DNA from: Salinicola endophyticus
GTDB lineage: Bacteria; Pseudomonadota; Gammaproteobacteria; Pseudomonadales; Halomonadaceae
Reading direction: 5' to 3'
Length of the DNA stretch: 64,000 nt
Assembly (NCBI RefSeq): GCF_040536835.1
Contig: NZ_CP159578.1
Span: forward strand, 682,001-746,000
Both the position numbers and the translations under genes were made by a program. Every line of letters starts with the position of its first letter. The first letter of the stretch is position 1. Below are positions 55,261 to 64,000 of this stretch, piece after piece. The notes below the pieces were generated by a model. The model was given only the letters and a program-made list of their open reading frames with translations, had not been told where the DNA came from and did no database searches.

Positions 55261-55758
55261 TCAGTCGACGCAGAGCTTGCGCACCTGATGGAGGTTTTCC
55301 AGTGTCGCCAAGCACGCCTCGGCGGCTTCCGTGCCCTTGGTCAGGAAGTGCTCGCGGAAGAAGCTCGTATGCGCTTCGTGCTCGTGGAAGTGGTGCGGGG
55401 TCAGCACTGCGGAGATCACCGGAACCTCCTGCTCCATCTGCAGCGCCATCAGGGCGTCGATGACCGCGGTGGAGACGAAATCGTGACGATAGATGCCGCC
55501 GTCGACGACGAAGCCCGAGGCGACGATCGCCGCGTAGCGACCGCTCTTGGCCAGCAGTTTGGCCTGCAGCGGGATCTCGAACACGCCGGGGACGCTGAAG
55601 GTCTCCAACTGGGCGGTGTAGAAACCGCGCTCACTGAGGCGCTCGACGAAGGCGGAGTGGCAGTTGCCGACGATATCGCCATGCCAGTCGGCACGGATGA
55701 AGGCGATGCGCTGGGCGCGGGTATGCGCGGAGAGCTGCGGGGAGGTGGACTGATTCAT
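55261..55758 (-). CDS. ribH: 6,7-dimethyl-8-ribityllumazine synthase, RibH2-like
   Basis: 165-aa lumazine synthase, the penultimate enzyme of riboflavin synthesis. RIAFIRADWHGDIVGNCHSAF opens the first strand, VPGVFEIPLQAKLLAKSGRYAAIVASG (VPGVFEIPLQAKLLAKSG) is the substrate region, and the catalytic His lies in VLTPHHFHEHEAH. The sequence resembles type II (decameric, Brucella/Mesorhizobium-like) rather than the icosahedral E. coli enzyme. It stands alone behind an FMN riboswitch. A second ribH in the main rib operon is likely elsewhere. Confidence 0.87.
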   Translation of the reverse strand: MNQSTSPQLSAHTRAQRIAFIRADWHGDIVGNCHSAFVERLSERGFYTAQLETFSVPGVFEIPLQAKLLAKSGRYAAIVASGFVVDGGIYRHDFVSTAVIDALMALQMEQEVPVISAVLTPHHFHEHEAHTSFFREHFLTKGTEAAEACLATLENLHQVRKLCVD

Positions 55759-55896
55759 GGTCGTTTCCTGTGATGGTCGAGGTAACCAGAATCAGGGCTG
55801 CGGCGCGCTTGGCGTACGCGAAAGACGGCAGGCACCACGGCACTCGGCCAGTTGGCCGGGGGCGGTCGGTGGACCGAATCGACATGGACAAGTGAC

Positions 55897-56059
55897 ACCG
55901 TTCTCTTTCATCCGGACTATGACCGTCGGCTTCGGAATCGCACCGAATCTGCTGACCCGGGCAGCCAGTGTGGCGCGCTGCCCGGCGCTCGCGGGCTTGG
56001 GCCGCGCGCAAGCGCGCTGCCATCACCGCCGGTGGGGACTTCCACCCCGCCCTGAGAAC
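55897..56059 (-). ncRNA. FMN riboswitch (RFN element) upstream of ribH
   Basis: On the minus strand the sequence begins GGTTCTCAGGGCGGGGT (56059 downward). It continues with the conserved CCCCACCGGCGGT, AGCCCGCGAGCG, GGGTCAGCAGATTCGGTG and GCCGACGGTCATAGTCCGG blocks, and ends GAAAGAGAACGG near 55897. These are the hallmark conserved segments of the FMN aptamer, and the outer helix GTTCTC/GAGAAC closes it. It lies about 140 bp before ribH and should lower its expression when FMN is high. Confidence 0.96.
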
Positions 56060-56256
56060 CGATGTCGGCAGACACAGCCGCCGACATTCGCCCATAGTCT
56101 ACGCCCTTCACCCGGGGCACGGAAGGCCGGCGCCGGGGTCTGCTGTGGTATCGTGTGGTGGCGTCCACTGTGCGTGTGCAAGGCCCTTGGCGGTGCGCGA
56201 CGCGACGCTGGCCGCCCGACCCCTTTCCCTATTTCTGCCACCCGGACCGAGACCGC

Positions 56257-57243
56257 ATGAGCGAGCGCAACGACACCGCCGAGATCGCGCTGATGACCGA
56301 GATCGCTACCCTCTATTACATCGAGGGGGAGACCCAGGAAGCGATCGCCAACCGCCTGGGCATCTCGCGGGTCAAGGCCGGGCGCTTGCTCAAGCGCGCC
56401 CAGGCCGAGGGGATCGTCGACGTACGCGTGCGCCAGCACCCGGCGGTGAGCGCGGAGATCGAGCAGGCGCTGATCCGCCGCTTCGGCATCAAGCGCGCGC
56501 TGGTCGCTCTCGACCATGCCGACCCCGAGGTGCAGCGCGGCAATGTCGCCAGTCTGGTCGCCGACCATCTCTCGCGCAGCCTGAGCGAGGGTGCCATCGT
56601 CGCCGTGGGCATGGGGCGCAACGTCGGCGCGGTGGCGGACAACGCCTTCGAGCAGGGCCAGCGCAACTGCTCCTTCGTCTGCGCCATCGGTGGTTCGGTG
56701 CGGGCCGGCGAGTACATGAACCCGGACCATATCTGCCGGCGCCTGGCGATGAAGTTCGGCGGCGACAGCGAAACACTCTACGCCCCGGCGCTGGTGCAGA
56801 ACCTCGAGCTGCGCGATGCCATGTACGACAACCCCACCATCCGCCAGACCCTCGACCGCGCGCGGCGTGCCGATTTCGCCCTGATCGGTATCGGTGACTT
56901 GAGCGAGAACAGCAACATGGTGCGCATGGGCTGGTTCTCGCCCCAGGAGACCGCCGAGGCGCGCCTCTCGGGTACCGTCGGCGACATGATGGGTTACGAC
57001 TTCATCGACATCTATGGGCGTCCATCGATGACGCCGATGCAGGGCCGCGTGATCGGCCTGACCATCACCGATCTGTCACGCATACCCGATGTCATCGCCA
57101 TCGCTGCCGAGAACACCAAGGCCGCCGGTATCCTCGGCGCGCTGCGCACCGGGGTGATCGACACCCTGGCCACCAGCGTCACCAACGCCCACACCATCCT
57201 GCGCCTGGACGAGGCGACACGGGTCGATGATGGCGAAGGCTGA
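56257..57243 (+). CDS. SorC-family transcriptional regulator
   Basis: 328-aa regulator with an N-terminal helix-turn-helix (about 20-60, TQEAIANRLGISRVKAGRLLKRA) and a C-terminal sugar-phosphate-binding domain (about 70-320; VAVGMGRNVGAVADNAF and ALIGIGDLSENSNMVRMG). The family senses phosphorylated sugars or polyols. ATG 56257 was chosen to begin MSERNDTAEIALM. No sugar operon is adjacent; it diverges from ribH, and its targets are unknown. Confidence 0.85.
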   Translation: MSERNDTAEIALMTEIATLYYIEGETQEAIANRLGISRVKAGRLLKRAQAEGIVDVRVRQHPAVSAEIEQALIRRFGIKRALVALDHADPEVQRGNVASLVADHLSRSLSEGAIVAVGMGRNVGAVADNAFEQGQRNCSFVCAIGGSVRAGEYMNPDHICRRLAMKFGGDSETLYAPALVQNLELRDAMYDNPTIRQTLDRARRADFALIGIGDLSENSNMVRMGWFSPQETAEARLSGTVGDMMGYDFIDIYGRPSMTPMQGRVIGLTITDLSRIPDVIAIAAENTKAAGILGALRTGVIDTLATSVTNAHTILRLDEATRVDDGEG

Positions 57244-57297
57244 GCCTTACCGCAGCCGCCCGCGCTTACGCACTACCCGGCGTCAGCTCGCGACCCG

Positions 57298-58302
57298 TTA
57301 AGACGCTGAGGATGAGGCGCCGTGACCTTGGGTTCGGTTGCGTCCTCCGCGCTTGGCGCGATACAGGGCGTGATCGGTGAGCGCAACCAGGTCCCGAAAG
57401 TCGCGGCAGTCGGCGGTGAGCTCGGCGACACCGATACTCAGGGTGACCGCTGCCTCGTCAATGCCATCATGGGTCGTGACGCGCATCTCGGCGACGCACT
57501 GACGTAGCCGCTCGGCGAACGCCAGCCCCGCCGCGAGCGGGGTCTCTGGCAGCACGATGGCGAACTCTTCCCCCCCGATCCGGCCCACCGTGTCGATGGC
57601 CTCGCGAGCCTCGTTCACGCAGCACTCGGCGACGGCGCGGATGACCAGATCGCCGGTGACATGGCCCCAGGTATCGTTGATGCGCTTGAAGAAGTCGATA
57701 TCGACGATCAGCAGCGTCAGCGGATGCGCGAAGCGCCGCGAGCGCTGATACTCGCGCTCGCCGACTTCCAGTAGATGGCGGCGGTTGTAGATGCCGGTCA
57801 GCGGGTCGCGGGTGGCCAAGGTATGGAGCTCGGCGTTGAGGCGTTCGAGCTGGGCGTTCTGTTCTGACAGGCGGGTGTTGAGCGCCAGCAGCTCCTCCTC
57901 CTGGCGCTTCTTGTCGGCGAGACTGAAGCTGACCCCGATGAAGCGACTACCAAAGACCGCATCGTCGATGATCTTGCCGTAATTGGCGTACCACACCCAC
58001 TGGCCGGACTGTGCGCGGATGCGGAATTCGCTGTAGTAGCGCTCGGTGAGGCCGTCGATGTGATCGGTGATGGCCTTTTCCACCATCATCACGTCGTCGG
58101 GATGCATGAGTGTGAAGATATCGCTGATCTCGCTGGCCTGCTCGTCCTCGCTATAGCCGAGGTCGGCGAAGATCTTGGTCAGTCCGAAGACCACTTCCCC
58201 CGTGGAGAGGTTGTTCTCCCACAGATCGAGCCCGCTGGCCTCGAGCGTCAATTGCAGGCGCTTCTTGTAGAGATCCTGTTCGTCCACAGGAAGATCGCTC
58301 AT
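57298..58302 (-). CDS. PAS-GGDEF diguanylate cyclase
   Basis: 334-aa soluble protein. A PAS domain (about 15-130) is followed by a coiled-coil linker (130-165) and a GGDEF domain (165-325) with active-site GGEEF at 243-247. The upstream inhibitory-site position reads ExxD rather than RxxD, so product inhibition may be absent. It should make cyclic di-GMP. No membrane segment is seen. ATG 58302 overlaps the stop of the DUF917 gene, so the two are translationally coupled. Confidence 0.9.
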   Translation of the reverse strand: MSDLPVDEQDLYKKRLQLTLEASGLDLWENNLSTGEVVFGLTKIFADLGYSEDEQASEISDIFTLMHPDDVMMVEKAITDHIDGLTERYYSEFRIRAQSGQWVWYANYGKIIDDAVFGSRFIGVSFSLADKKRQEEELLALNTRLSEQNAQLERLNAELHTLATRDPLTGIYNRRHLLEVGEREYQRSRRFAHPLTLLIVDIDFFKRINDTWGHVTGDLVIRAVAECCVNEAREAIDTVGRIGGEEFAIVLPETPLAAGLAFAERLRQCVAEMRVTTHDGIDEAAVTLSIGVAELTADCRDFRDLVALTDHALYRAKRGGRNRTQGHGASSSAS

Positions 58303-59483
58303 TCTGGGCCGTTGATTGACCCGCCAGCGTAACCGATGCGTCGCAGCAGGCCGGCGAAAGAGTCGCAAACGCCGGCGGCGTCGCGGAAGGCCTTGGCGGC
58401 GCGGATACCGATGACGCTGATCGGCACGCCGGTACTCTTCCCGGTTTGCCGATCATGGTAAGGCGCCAGATCGTCGAAGGCATTGGAAAAGCCGCGGCCG
58501 GTGTGTTCCGAGTAGTAGCAGATGGAGTCCGGAGCGATGATCACGGGGGCACCATCTTGGGCAGCGTACATGATCAGGTTTTCATTCATGTTGTAGATAT
58601 AGTGCGTGATGCGGCTGTTGCGTGGATCGGGGGTGTCGTCCACGCGAATGATGCCGACATCGAGAGAGGCGCCGTTCGTCGACTGCGTGACCTCGGTGAT
58701 ATAGCCGTTGGTGATGGCGCACGTGACGTCTCGACCGGTGAGCGATTCGAGCTTGGCGACGACCTCTGCGGTGGTGCGCGGACCGTCGGCGCTATCCATA
58801 TAGTCACCCAGCCGTCTGACCTGCTCCAGTGTGCCGGGCAGATAGTGGTTCGCCAGCGCGAAGTCATTGGCCGATGTGGAAGGCCACAGCATGATGCCGG
58901 CGTAGCTGCCGAACGCGGCGACGACACTGCCTGCCAGGGACTCGACATCGGCGGCCGTGGTGGCTTGCAGACGCACCGAGCGTGCGGCCGCGGCATCCTG
59001 GGCACTATCGGCCAGGATGCAAGGGCTGGCGGAGAGGTTCGCTGCCCCGCTGTAGAGCGTTTGCGGTAGTTCCGGCACGGCGCGTCCGCTGCCATCGCCG
59101 TTGACGACCCACTTGACCGGGTTGTCGCCGAGGGCAGCGATCAGCGGCACGAGCGAGTTGATTGGCCCGATTTCGACGGGAATCACGCACACCGGTGGCG
59201 TGCCGCAGAGTGCCTGGAAGGCATCGACGGTGTTGTTCATCGAGCGCTGGATCGCCGCGAGGGAGAGGTCTTCGGCGGCGTCTGGTGAGCCCATCATGGC
59301 CAGCACGCAGGCCTCTGTGGCGCCGTCGTAGTCCTTGACCTCCACACTGCCGCACCAGCCACTTTCCTGGAGTTGGTCCAGTACCCGCATGGCGTCGTGG
59401 TAACTGCCGCCACCCCCGCTGGCCATCAGCGCGGCGCCGGTGACAATGTGACGAAAATCGTCGAGCCCGTATTGAAAGGTCAT
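58299..59483 (-). CDS. DUF917 (S-methyl thiohydantoin desulfurase-like) protein
   Basis: 394-aa member of the DUF917 family. The N-terminal GAALMASGGGGSYHDAMRVLDQL and the block VIPVEIGPINSLVPLIAAL are recognisable, as is the long C-terminal beta-rich part ending in GIRAAKAFRDAAG. Family members usually accompany hydantoinase or nucleobase permease genes. Here the only partner is a coupled GGDEF gene. Biochemical role unknown. Confidence 0.78.
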   Translation of the reverse strand: MTFQYGLDDFRHIVTGAALMASGGGGSYHDAMRVLDQLQESGWCGSVEVKDYDGATEACVLAMMGSPDAAEDLSLAAIQRSMNNTVDAFQALCGTPPVCVIPVEIGPINSLVPLIAALGDNPVKWVVNGDGSGRAVPELPQTLYSGAANLSASPCILADSAQDAAAARSVRLQATTAADVESLAGSVVAAFGSYAGIMLWPSTSANDFALANHYLPGTLEQVRRLGDYMDSADGPRTTAEVVAKLESLTGRDVTCAITNGYITEVTQSTNGASLDVGIIRVDDTPDPRNSRITHYIYNMNENLIMYAAQDGAPVIIAPDSICYYSEHTGRGFSNAFDDLAPYHDRQTGKSTGVPISVIGIRAAKAFRDAAGVCDSFAGLLRRIGYAGGSINGPE

Positions 59484-59657
59484 GCGATCTTTCTCGCTAG
59501 GGTGGCATCTGGCAGGGGGCCAAGGTTGCCACGTTGAGTGTTGTTATTGGTATGGGTGCCGATGCCTAGGGGCATATCGGCGGAGGCGACAGCGGTTTTA
59601 GGATGATCTAAAGCGAGGCGGGAAATCAAGACGAGCGGACGGCCGCCCGCCGGAAGA

Positions 59658-59682
59658 GGCCCACCCCCAGGCGGGGTGGGCC
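59658..59682. terminator. Hairpin in the gap between DUF917 and DUF1127 genes
   Basis: Perfect 10-bp stem GGCCCACCCC with a 5-base loop. No T-tract. It lies in the 327-bp gap 59484-59810, which otherwise holds only the repeat relative at 59717-59804 and the DUF917 promoter region. Confidence 0.4.
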
Positions 59683-59716
59683 AGAAGGGTCAGGCGTTGG
59701 CGAGCGCTACGCTTTA

Positions 59717-59804
59717 TCTGACAAATGCCTGCGCTCGCCCATACGGCGTTAGCAATCGACTCACTGAACAACCTTGTATGGTCATCGCTCGCCGGTTTTT
59801 CAGA
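59717..59804. repeat. Diverged, shortened relative of the palindromic element
   Basis: Begins TCTGACAAATGCCTGCGCTCG and contains ATACGGCGTT and AATCGAC, all in the same order as the reverse complement of the 144-bp element (ACAAAATGCCTGCGCTCG, ATACGGCGTT, AATCGAC). The ends are TCTGA in inverted orientation instead of the AGAGGGTG terminus. It is 88 bp, so the middle appears deleted. It abuts the stop of the DUF1127 gene, as the full copy abuts TctB. Confidence 0.6.
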
Positions 59805-59810
59805 CAGAGC

Positions 59811-60188
59811 TTAATCCGCGCAGCAAGCGAGGGCGGTGGTGCGCTGGCCTCGGCGCTGAGATCCCTCGCCTGGCGAGGCGGCGCGCAAACGCTCCAGTTC
59901 GCTGAGCGCATCGCACTTCAGCGGTAGCCGCGCTGCCCACAAGATCTGCTCGCGACGATAACCGATATCGGCCAGCAGGATATCGTCGCAGGCCGCGATG
60001 GGCAGCACGTGGCGCAGGAACAGTCGGCGCCGGCGATAGTGCCACCACTGCACCTCCAAGGCGTGGATCCACCCCAGCGGCGGCATCGCCGGCATATAGA
60101 TCTTGGGCGGCACCGGTTTGATCGGCGGGGCCAGGCGGTTGGCGGCGTCCATGGCCTGACGTGCACTTCTCGAGTCGTGTGGTTGCAT
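59811..60188 (-). CDS. DUF1127-domain protein with N-terminal extension
   Basis: 125-aa basic protein. The DUF1127 segment (about 60-100) reads RRRRLFLRHVLPIAACDDILLADIGYRREQI-like (RLFLRHVLPIAACDD, then DIGYRREQI). ATG 60188 follows GGGAGGAG, a strong signal. Most DUF1127 proteins are 45-80 aa, so the proline-rich N-terminal half (APPIKPVPPKIYMPAMPP) is an extension. Divergent from a LysR gene. Small DUF1127 proteins affect RNA and phosphate/carbon metabolism in alphaproteobacteria; role here unknown. Confidence 0.7.
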   Translation of the reverse strand: MQPHDSRSARQAMDAANRLAPPIKPVPPKIYMPAMPPLGWIHALEVQWWHYRRRRLFLRHVLPIAACDDILLADIGYRREQILWAARLPLKCDALSELERLRAASPGEGSQRRGQRTTALACCAD

Positions 60189-60378
60189 CGCGCTACTCCT
60201 CCCGGCGAGCACCCGCGGGTGCTCGTCTTGGTCTCTTTCCGACGGGCTTGTGGCGCCGTTGGCGGCGGCATGTGATGAGAGGGTCGCGACCTCGAAGTGC
60301 AGTATGGCGGGCAGGGTTTGATCAGAAAATCGAAAAGAACTACATTGTGATTTCATTTTTTCTGAAAGGTGCGCGGCG

Positions 60379-61269
60379 ATGAAAGCGGTCACTGCTCCGG
60401 CGCTACCGGACAAGCTCCCCCTGCTCGACAGTGAAGTGATACGCAGCTTCGTGACCATCGCCGAGAGCGGCAGCTTCACCCGCGCCTCTAGACAGCTGTT
60501 CCGCACGCCTTCCGCCCTCAGCATGCAGATCAAACGCCTGGAGGAGACGCTAGGGCAGACGCTATTCGTGCGCGAGGCGCGGCATGTAAGATTGACCGCG
60601 GAGGGCGAGCTGCTGCTCGGCTACGGGCGGCGTCTGCTGAAGCTCAACGCCGAGGCGGTGACCCAGTTTCTGTCGCCCGGTCTCGAGGGTCGGGTGTGCC
60701 TCGGCGTCACCGATGATGTGCTCGAAAGAACCCTCTCCCAGGTGCTGCCGCGCTTTGCGCGCGAGTTCCCCTCCGTGCAGGTGGAGGTGTCGGTGGCGCG
60801 CAGTGTCGAGCTGCTGGGGCGTCTCGATGCGGGCGAGCTCGATGTCGTGCTGGTCGTGGCCGGCAATCCCGGCACCGAGACGCGGGGCGAGATCGTTCAC
60901 CGTGAAGCGTTGGTATGGGCTGGGCGCGAAGGGGGACTCGCCGTGCAGCGCTCGCCGTTGCCGCTGGCGTTGGCGCAGCAGGGTTGCCCGTGGCGGGCGA
61001 TGGCGCTGAGTGCGCTCGACCGCGCCTGCATCGACTATCGCGTGGCCTACTCCTGCGATCTATGCGCCGGACAGCAGGCCGCCGCGGTCGCGGACCTGGC
61101 GGTGTTGCCGTTTCCGCGCAGTCTGGTGCGCCCGCCGCTGCAGCGAATCGGCGAGCGCGACCTGCCCCCGCTAGGCGAGTATCAAGTGGCGCTGGTGCGG
61201 CGCGCCAACGGTGGCGACGTTGACGAGGTGCTGGCGCAGCAGGTGGTGGCGGCCTTCGATGAGGGTTGA
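60379..61269 (+). CDS. LysR-family transcriptional regulator
   Basis: 296-aa LysR regulator. The winged helix is about 17-76 (SFTRASRQLFRTPSALSMQIKRLEETLG in part: FRTPSALSMQIKRLE), with an effector domain from about 100 to the end. The N-terminus is extended by some 15 residues. It diverges from the DUF1127 gene; the gap holds an inverted repeat TCAGAAAA (60322-60329) and TTTTCTGA (60358-60365). It probably regulates its neighbour. Effector unknown. Confidence 0.87.
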   Translation: MKAVTAPALPDKLPLLDSEVIRSFVTIAESGSFTRASRQLFRTPSALSMQIKRLEETLGQTLFVREARHVRLTAEGELLLGYGRRLLKLNAEAVTQFLSPGLEGRVCLGVTDDVLERTLSQVLPRFAREFPSVQVEVSVARSVELLGRLDAGELDVVLVVAGNPGTETRGEIVHREALVWAGREGGLAVQRSPLPLALAQQGCPWRAMALSALDRACIDYRVAYSCDLCAGQQAAAVADLAVLPFPRSLVRPPLQRIGERDLPPLGEYQVALVRRANGGDVDEVLAQQVVAAFDEG

Positions 61270-61331
61270 TCATCCCTGCCGGTGATGACGAACTCTGCCT
61301 TTACGCCGCTTTCATCTCGGCCTTACACACA

Positions 61332-61363
61332 CGCAAACGCCCGGCCTTGGCCGGGCGTTTGCG
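61332..61363. terminator. Bidirectional hairpin between the LysR gene and tkt
   Basis: Perfect 15-bp stem CGCAAACGCCCGGCC with a 2-base loop. It lies between convergent genes and has short T and A runs within the arms. Likely terminator in both directions. Confidence 0.7.
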
Positions 61364-61416
61364 CTGGCGTTTCCCGCTCTGAGCGAGGTGACGCCCCGCA
61401 CGGGAGAGCCAGAGAG

Positions 61417-63417
<2,001 letters not shown>

Positions 63418-63464
63418 TGGCTATCGAATCCCCTAGATCGTAAATGGATGGTGGCGCGATGAAT

Positions 63465-64000
63465 TCAGCGGGCCGCCACCAGCGAGCAGGCTTCGCCGAC
63501 GACGGCCTCGAAGGCGGCCGGATCGTGGGCGAAGCGCCCCAGAAAGAGGCCATCGACCCGCCCGGCGAGCCGCGTCAGCAAGTCCGGGCCGGCACTGCCG
63601 CCATAGATCACGCTGGCCGCCGGATGGGTCGCGAGCTGCTCGCGCAGACCCTGGCACACCGCTGCAATATGCGAAAGCGGCGCCGGTTCGGCGGCACCGA
63701 TTGCCCAGTGTGGCTCGTAGGCGATCACCAGCGGCTGATGGTGCTGAGCCGGTGTGGCCAGGTCGAGCGCGCGCGCGATCTGCTCGCGGCAGGCCTCGAC
63801 GGCAGCCTGCGGCGTACCGCGTTCGGCCTCACCGACGCACAGTACCGGCGTCAGCGCGTGGTCGAGCGCCACCTGCATCTTGGCAGCGATGCTCGCGGCA
63901 TCCTCACCGAACAGGCGCTGGCGCTCGGCGTGGCCGATCTCGACATGGCGACAGCCCATCTCGGCCAGCATGGCCCCGCTCACTTCGCCAGTATAAGCAC
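63465..64000 (-). CDS. Triosephosphate isomerase-like protein, 3' part (continues past window end)
   Basis: C-terminal about 178 residues of a TIM-barrel isomerase; the frame is open to the edge (AYTGEVSGAMLAEMGC), so GTG 63983 is internal. Active-site motifs differ from canonical TPI: IGHAERQ in place of IGHSERR, and YEPHWAIGAAEPA in place of YEPVWAIGTGKTA. The catalytic His, Glu and WAIG loop core remain. It may be a divergent TPI or a tetrulose-phosphate isomerase of the EryH/LerI type. It is upstream of tkt in the same direction. Confidence 0.8.
   Translation of the reverse strand, partial: AYTGEVSGAMLAEMGCRHVEIGHAERQRLFGEDAASIAAKMQVALDHALTPVLCVGEAERGTPQAAVEACREQIARALDLATPAQHHQPLVIAYEPHWAIGAAEPAPLSHIAAVCQGLREQLATHPAASVIYGGSAGPDLLTRLAGRVDGLFLGRFAHDPAAFEAVVGEACSLVAAR

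Overview
The window is a GC-rich, densely packed stretch of a gammaproteobacterial chromosome, most like the Halomonadaceae (Halomonas, Salinicola, Chromohalobacter and relatives). The reasons are the GC-rich coding style, an epd-pgk pair, class I FbaB, three tripartite tricarboxylate transporter (TTT) clusters, a cat-ben gene order like that described for Halomonas organivorans, and strongly Gammaproteobacteria-like Epd, FbaB and PobA sequences. The genus is an inference. No 16S, phage, integrase, insertion sequence or CRISPR array is visible.

Region 1 (1-6.7 kb) holds the end of a spermidine/phosphonate/iron-type ABC transporter with a PHP-domain phosphoesterase, then a TTT cluster (TctA, TctB, TctC) on the minus strand. 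Region 2 (6.9-23.3 kb) is the protocatechuate branch of the beta-ketoadipate pathway: a shikimate/quinate dehydrogenase-like protein, PcaB, a CatIJ-type CoA transferase, thiolase PcaF, an AtoE-like transporter, a fused PcaD-PcaC protein (PcaL), the LysR regulator PcaQ, PcaHG, a cytosine-permease-like transporter, an AraC regulator divergent from pobA, and an SSS symporter with its DUF3311 partner. Region 3 (23.5-36.9 kb) is the catechol branch and its feeders: a LysR regulator divergent from catBCA-benABCD, then a FadL-type porin, an esterase, salicylate hydroxylase, an aromatic aldehyde dehydrogenase and an aryl-alcohol dehydrogenase. This resembles the sal/are/ben/cat supercluster of Acinetobacter baylyi. 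No separate catD, catI, catJ or catF is present, so both branches probably meet at PcaL, PcaIJ and PcaF.

Region 4 (37-44.7 kb) is a TctDE-like two-component system plus a binding protein, divergent from a second TTT operon. Region 5 (44.9-51.8 kb) is housekeeping: tRNA-Ser(CGA), an EamA exporter, pgk, epd, a hydrolase, lrgAB and fbaB. Region 6 (52-55.1 kb) is a third TTT operon. Region 7 (55.2-64 kb) holds a riboswitch-controlled lumazine synthase, a SorC-family regulator, a GGDEF protein overlapping a DUF917 gene, a DUF1127 protein divergent from a LysR regulator, transketolase, and the 3' part of a divergent triosephosphate isomerase-like gene.

The most useful non-genic signals are regulatory. 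They include a perfect IclR-type operator with three weaker relatives around the pca promoters, a PcaQ-like box before pcaH, an exact ATAC-N7-GTAT BenM/CatM box between catR and catB, a paired palindrome between tctD and tctC, two different operator classes before the third TTT operon, and an FMN riboswitch. There is also a 144-bp palindromic element with a 29-base remnant elsewhere and a diverged relative. I found no clearly new multi-gene system. The palindromic element, the regulator layout and the TPI-like gene are the best candidates for a second look.
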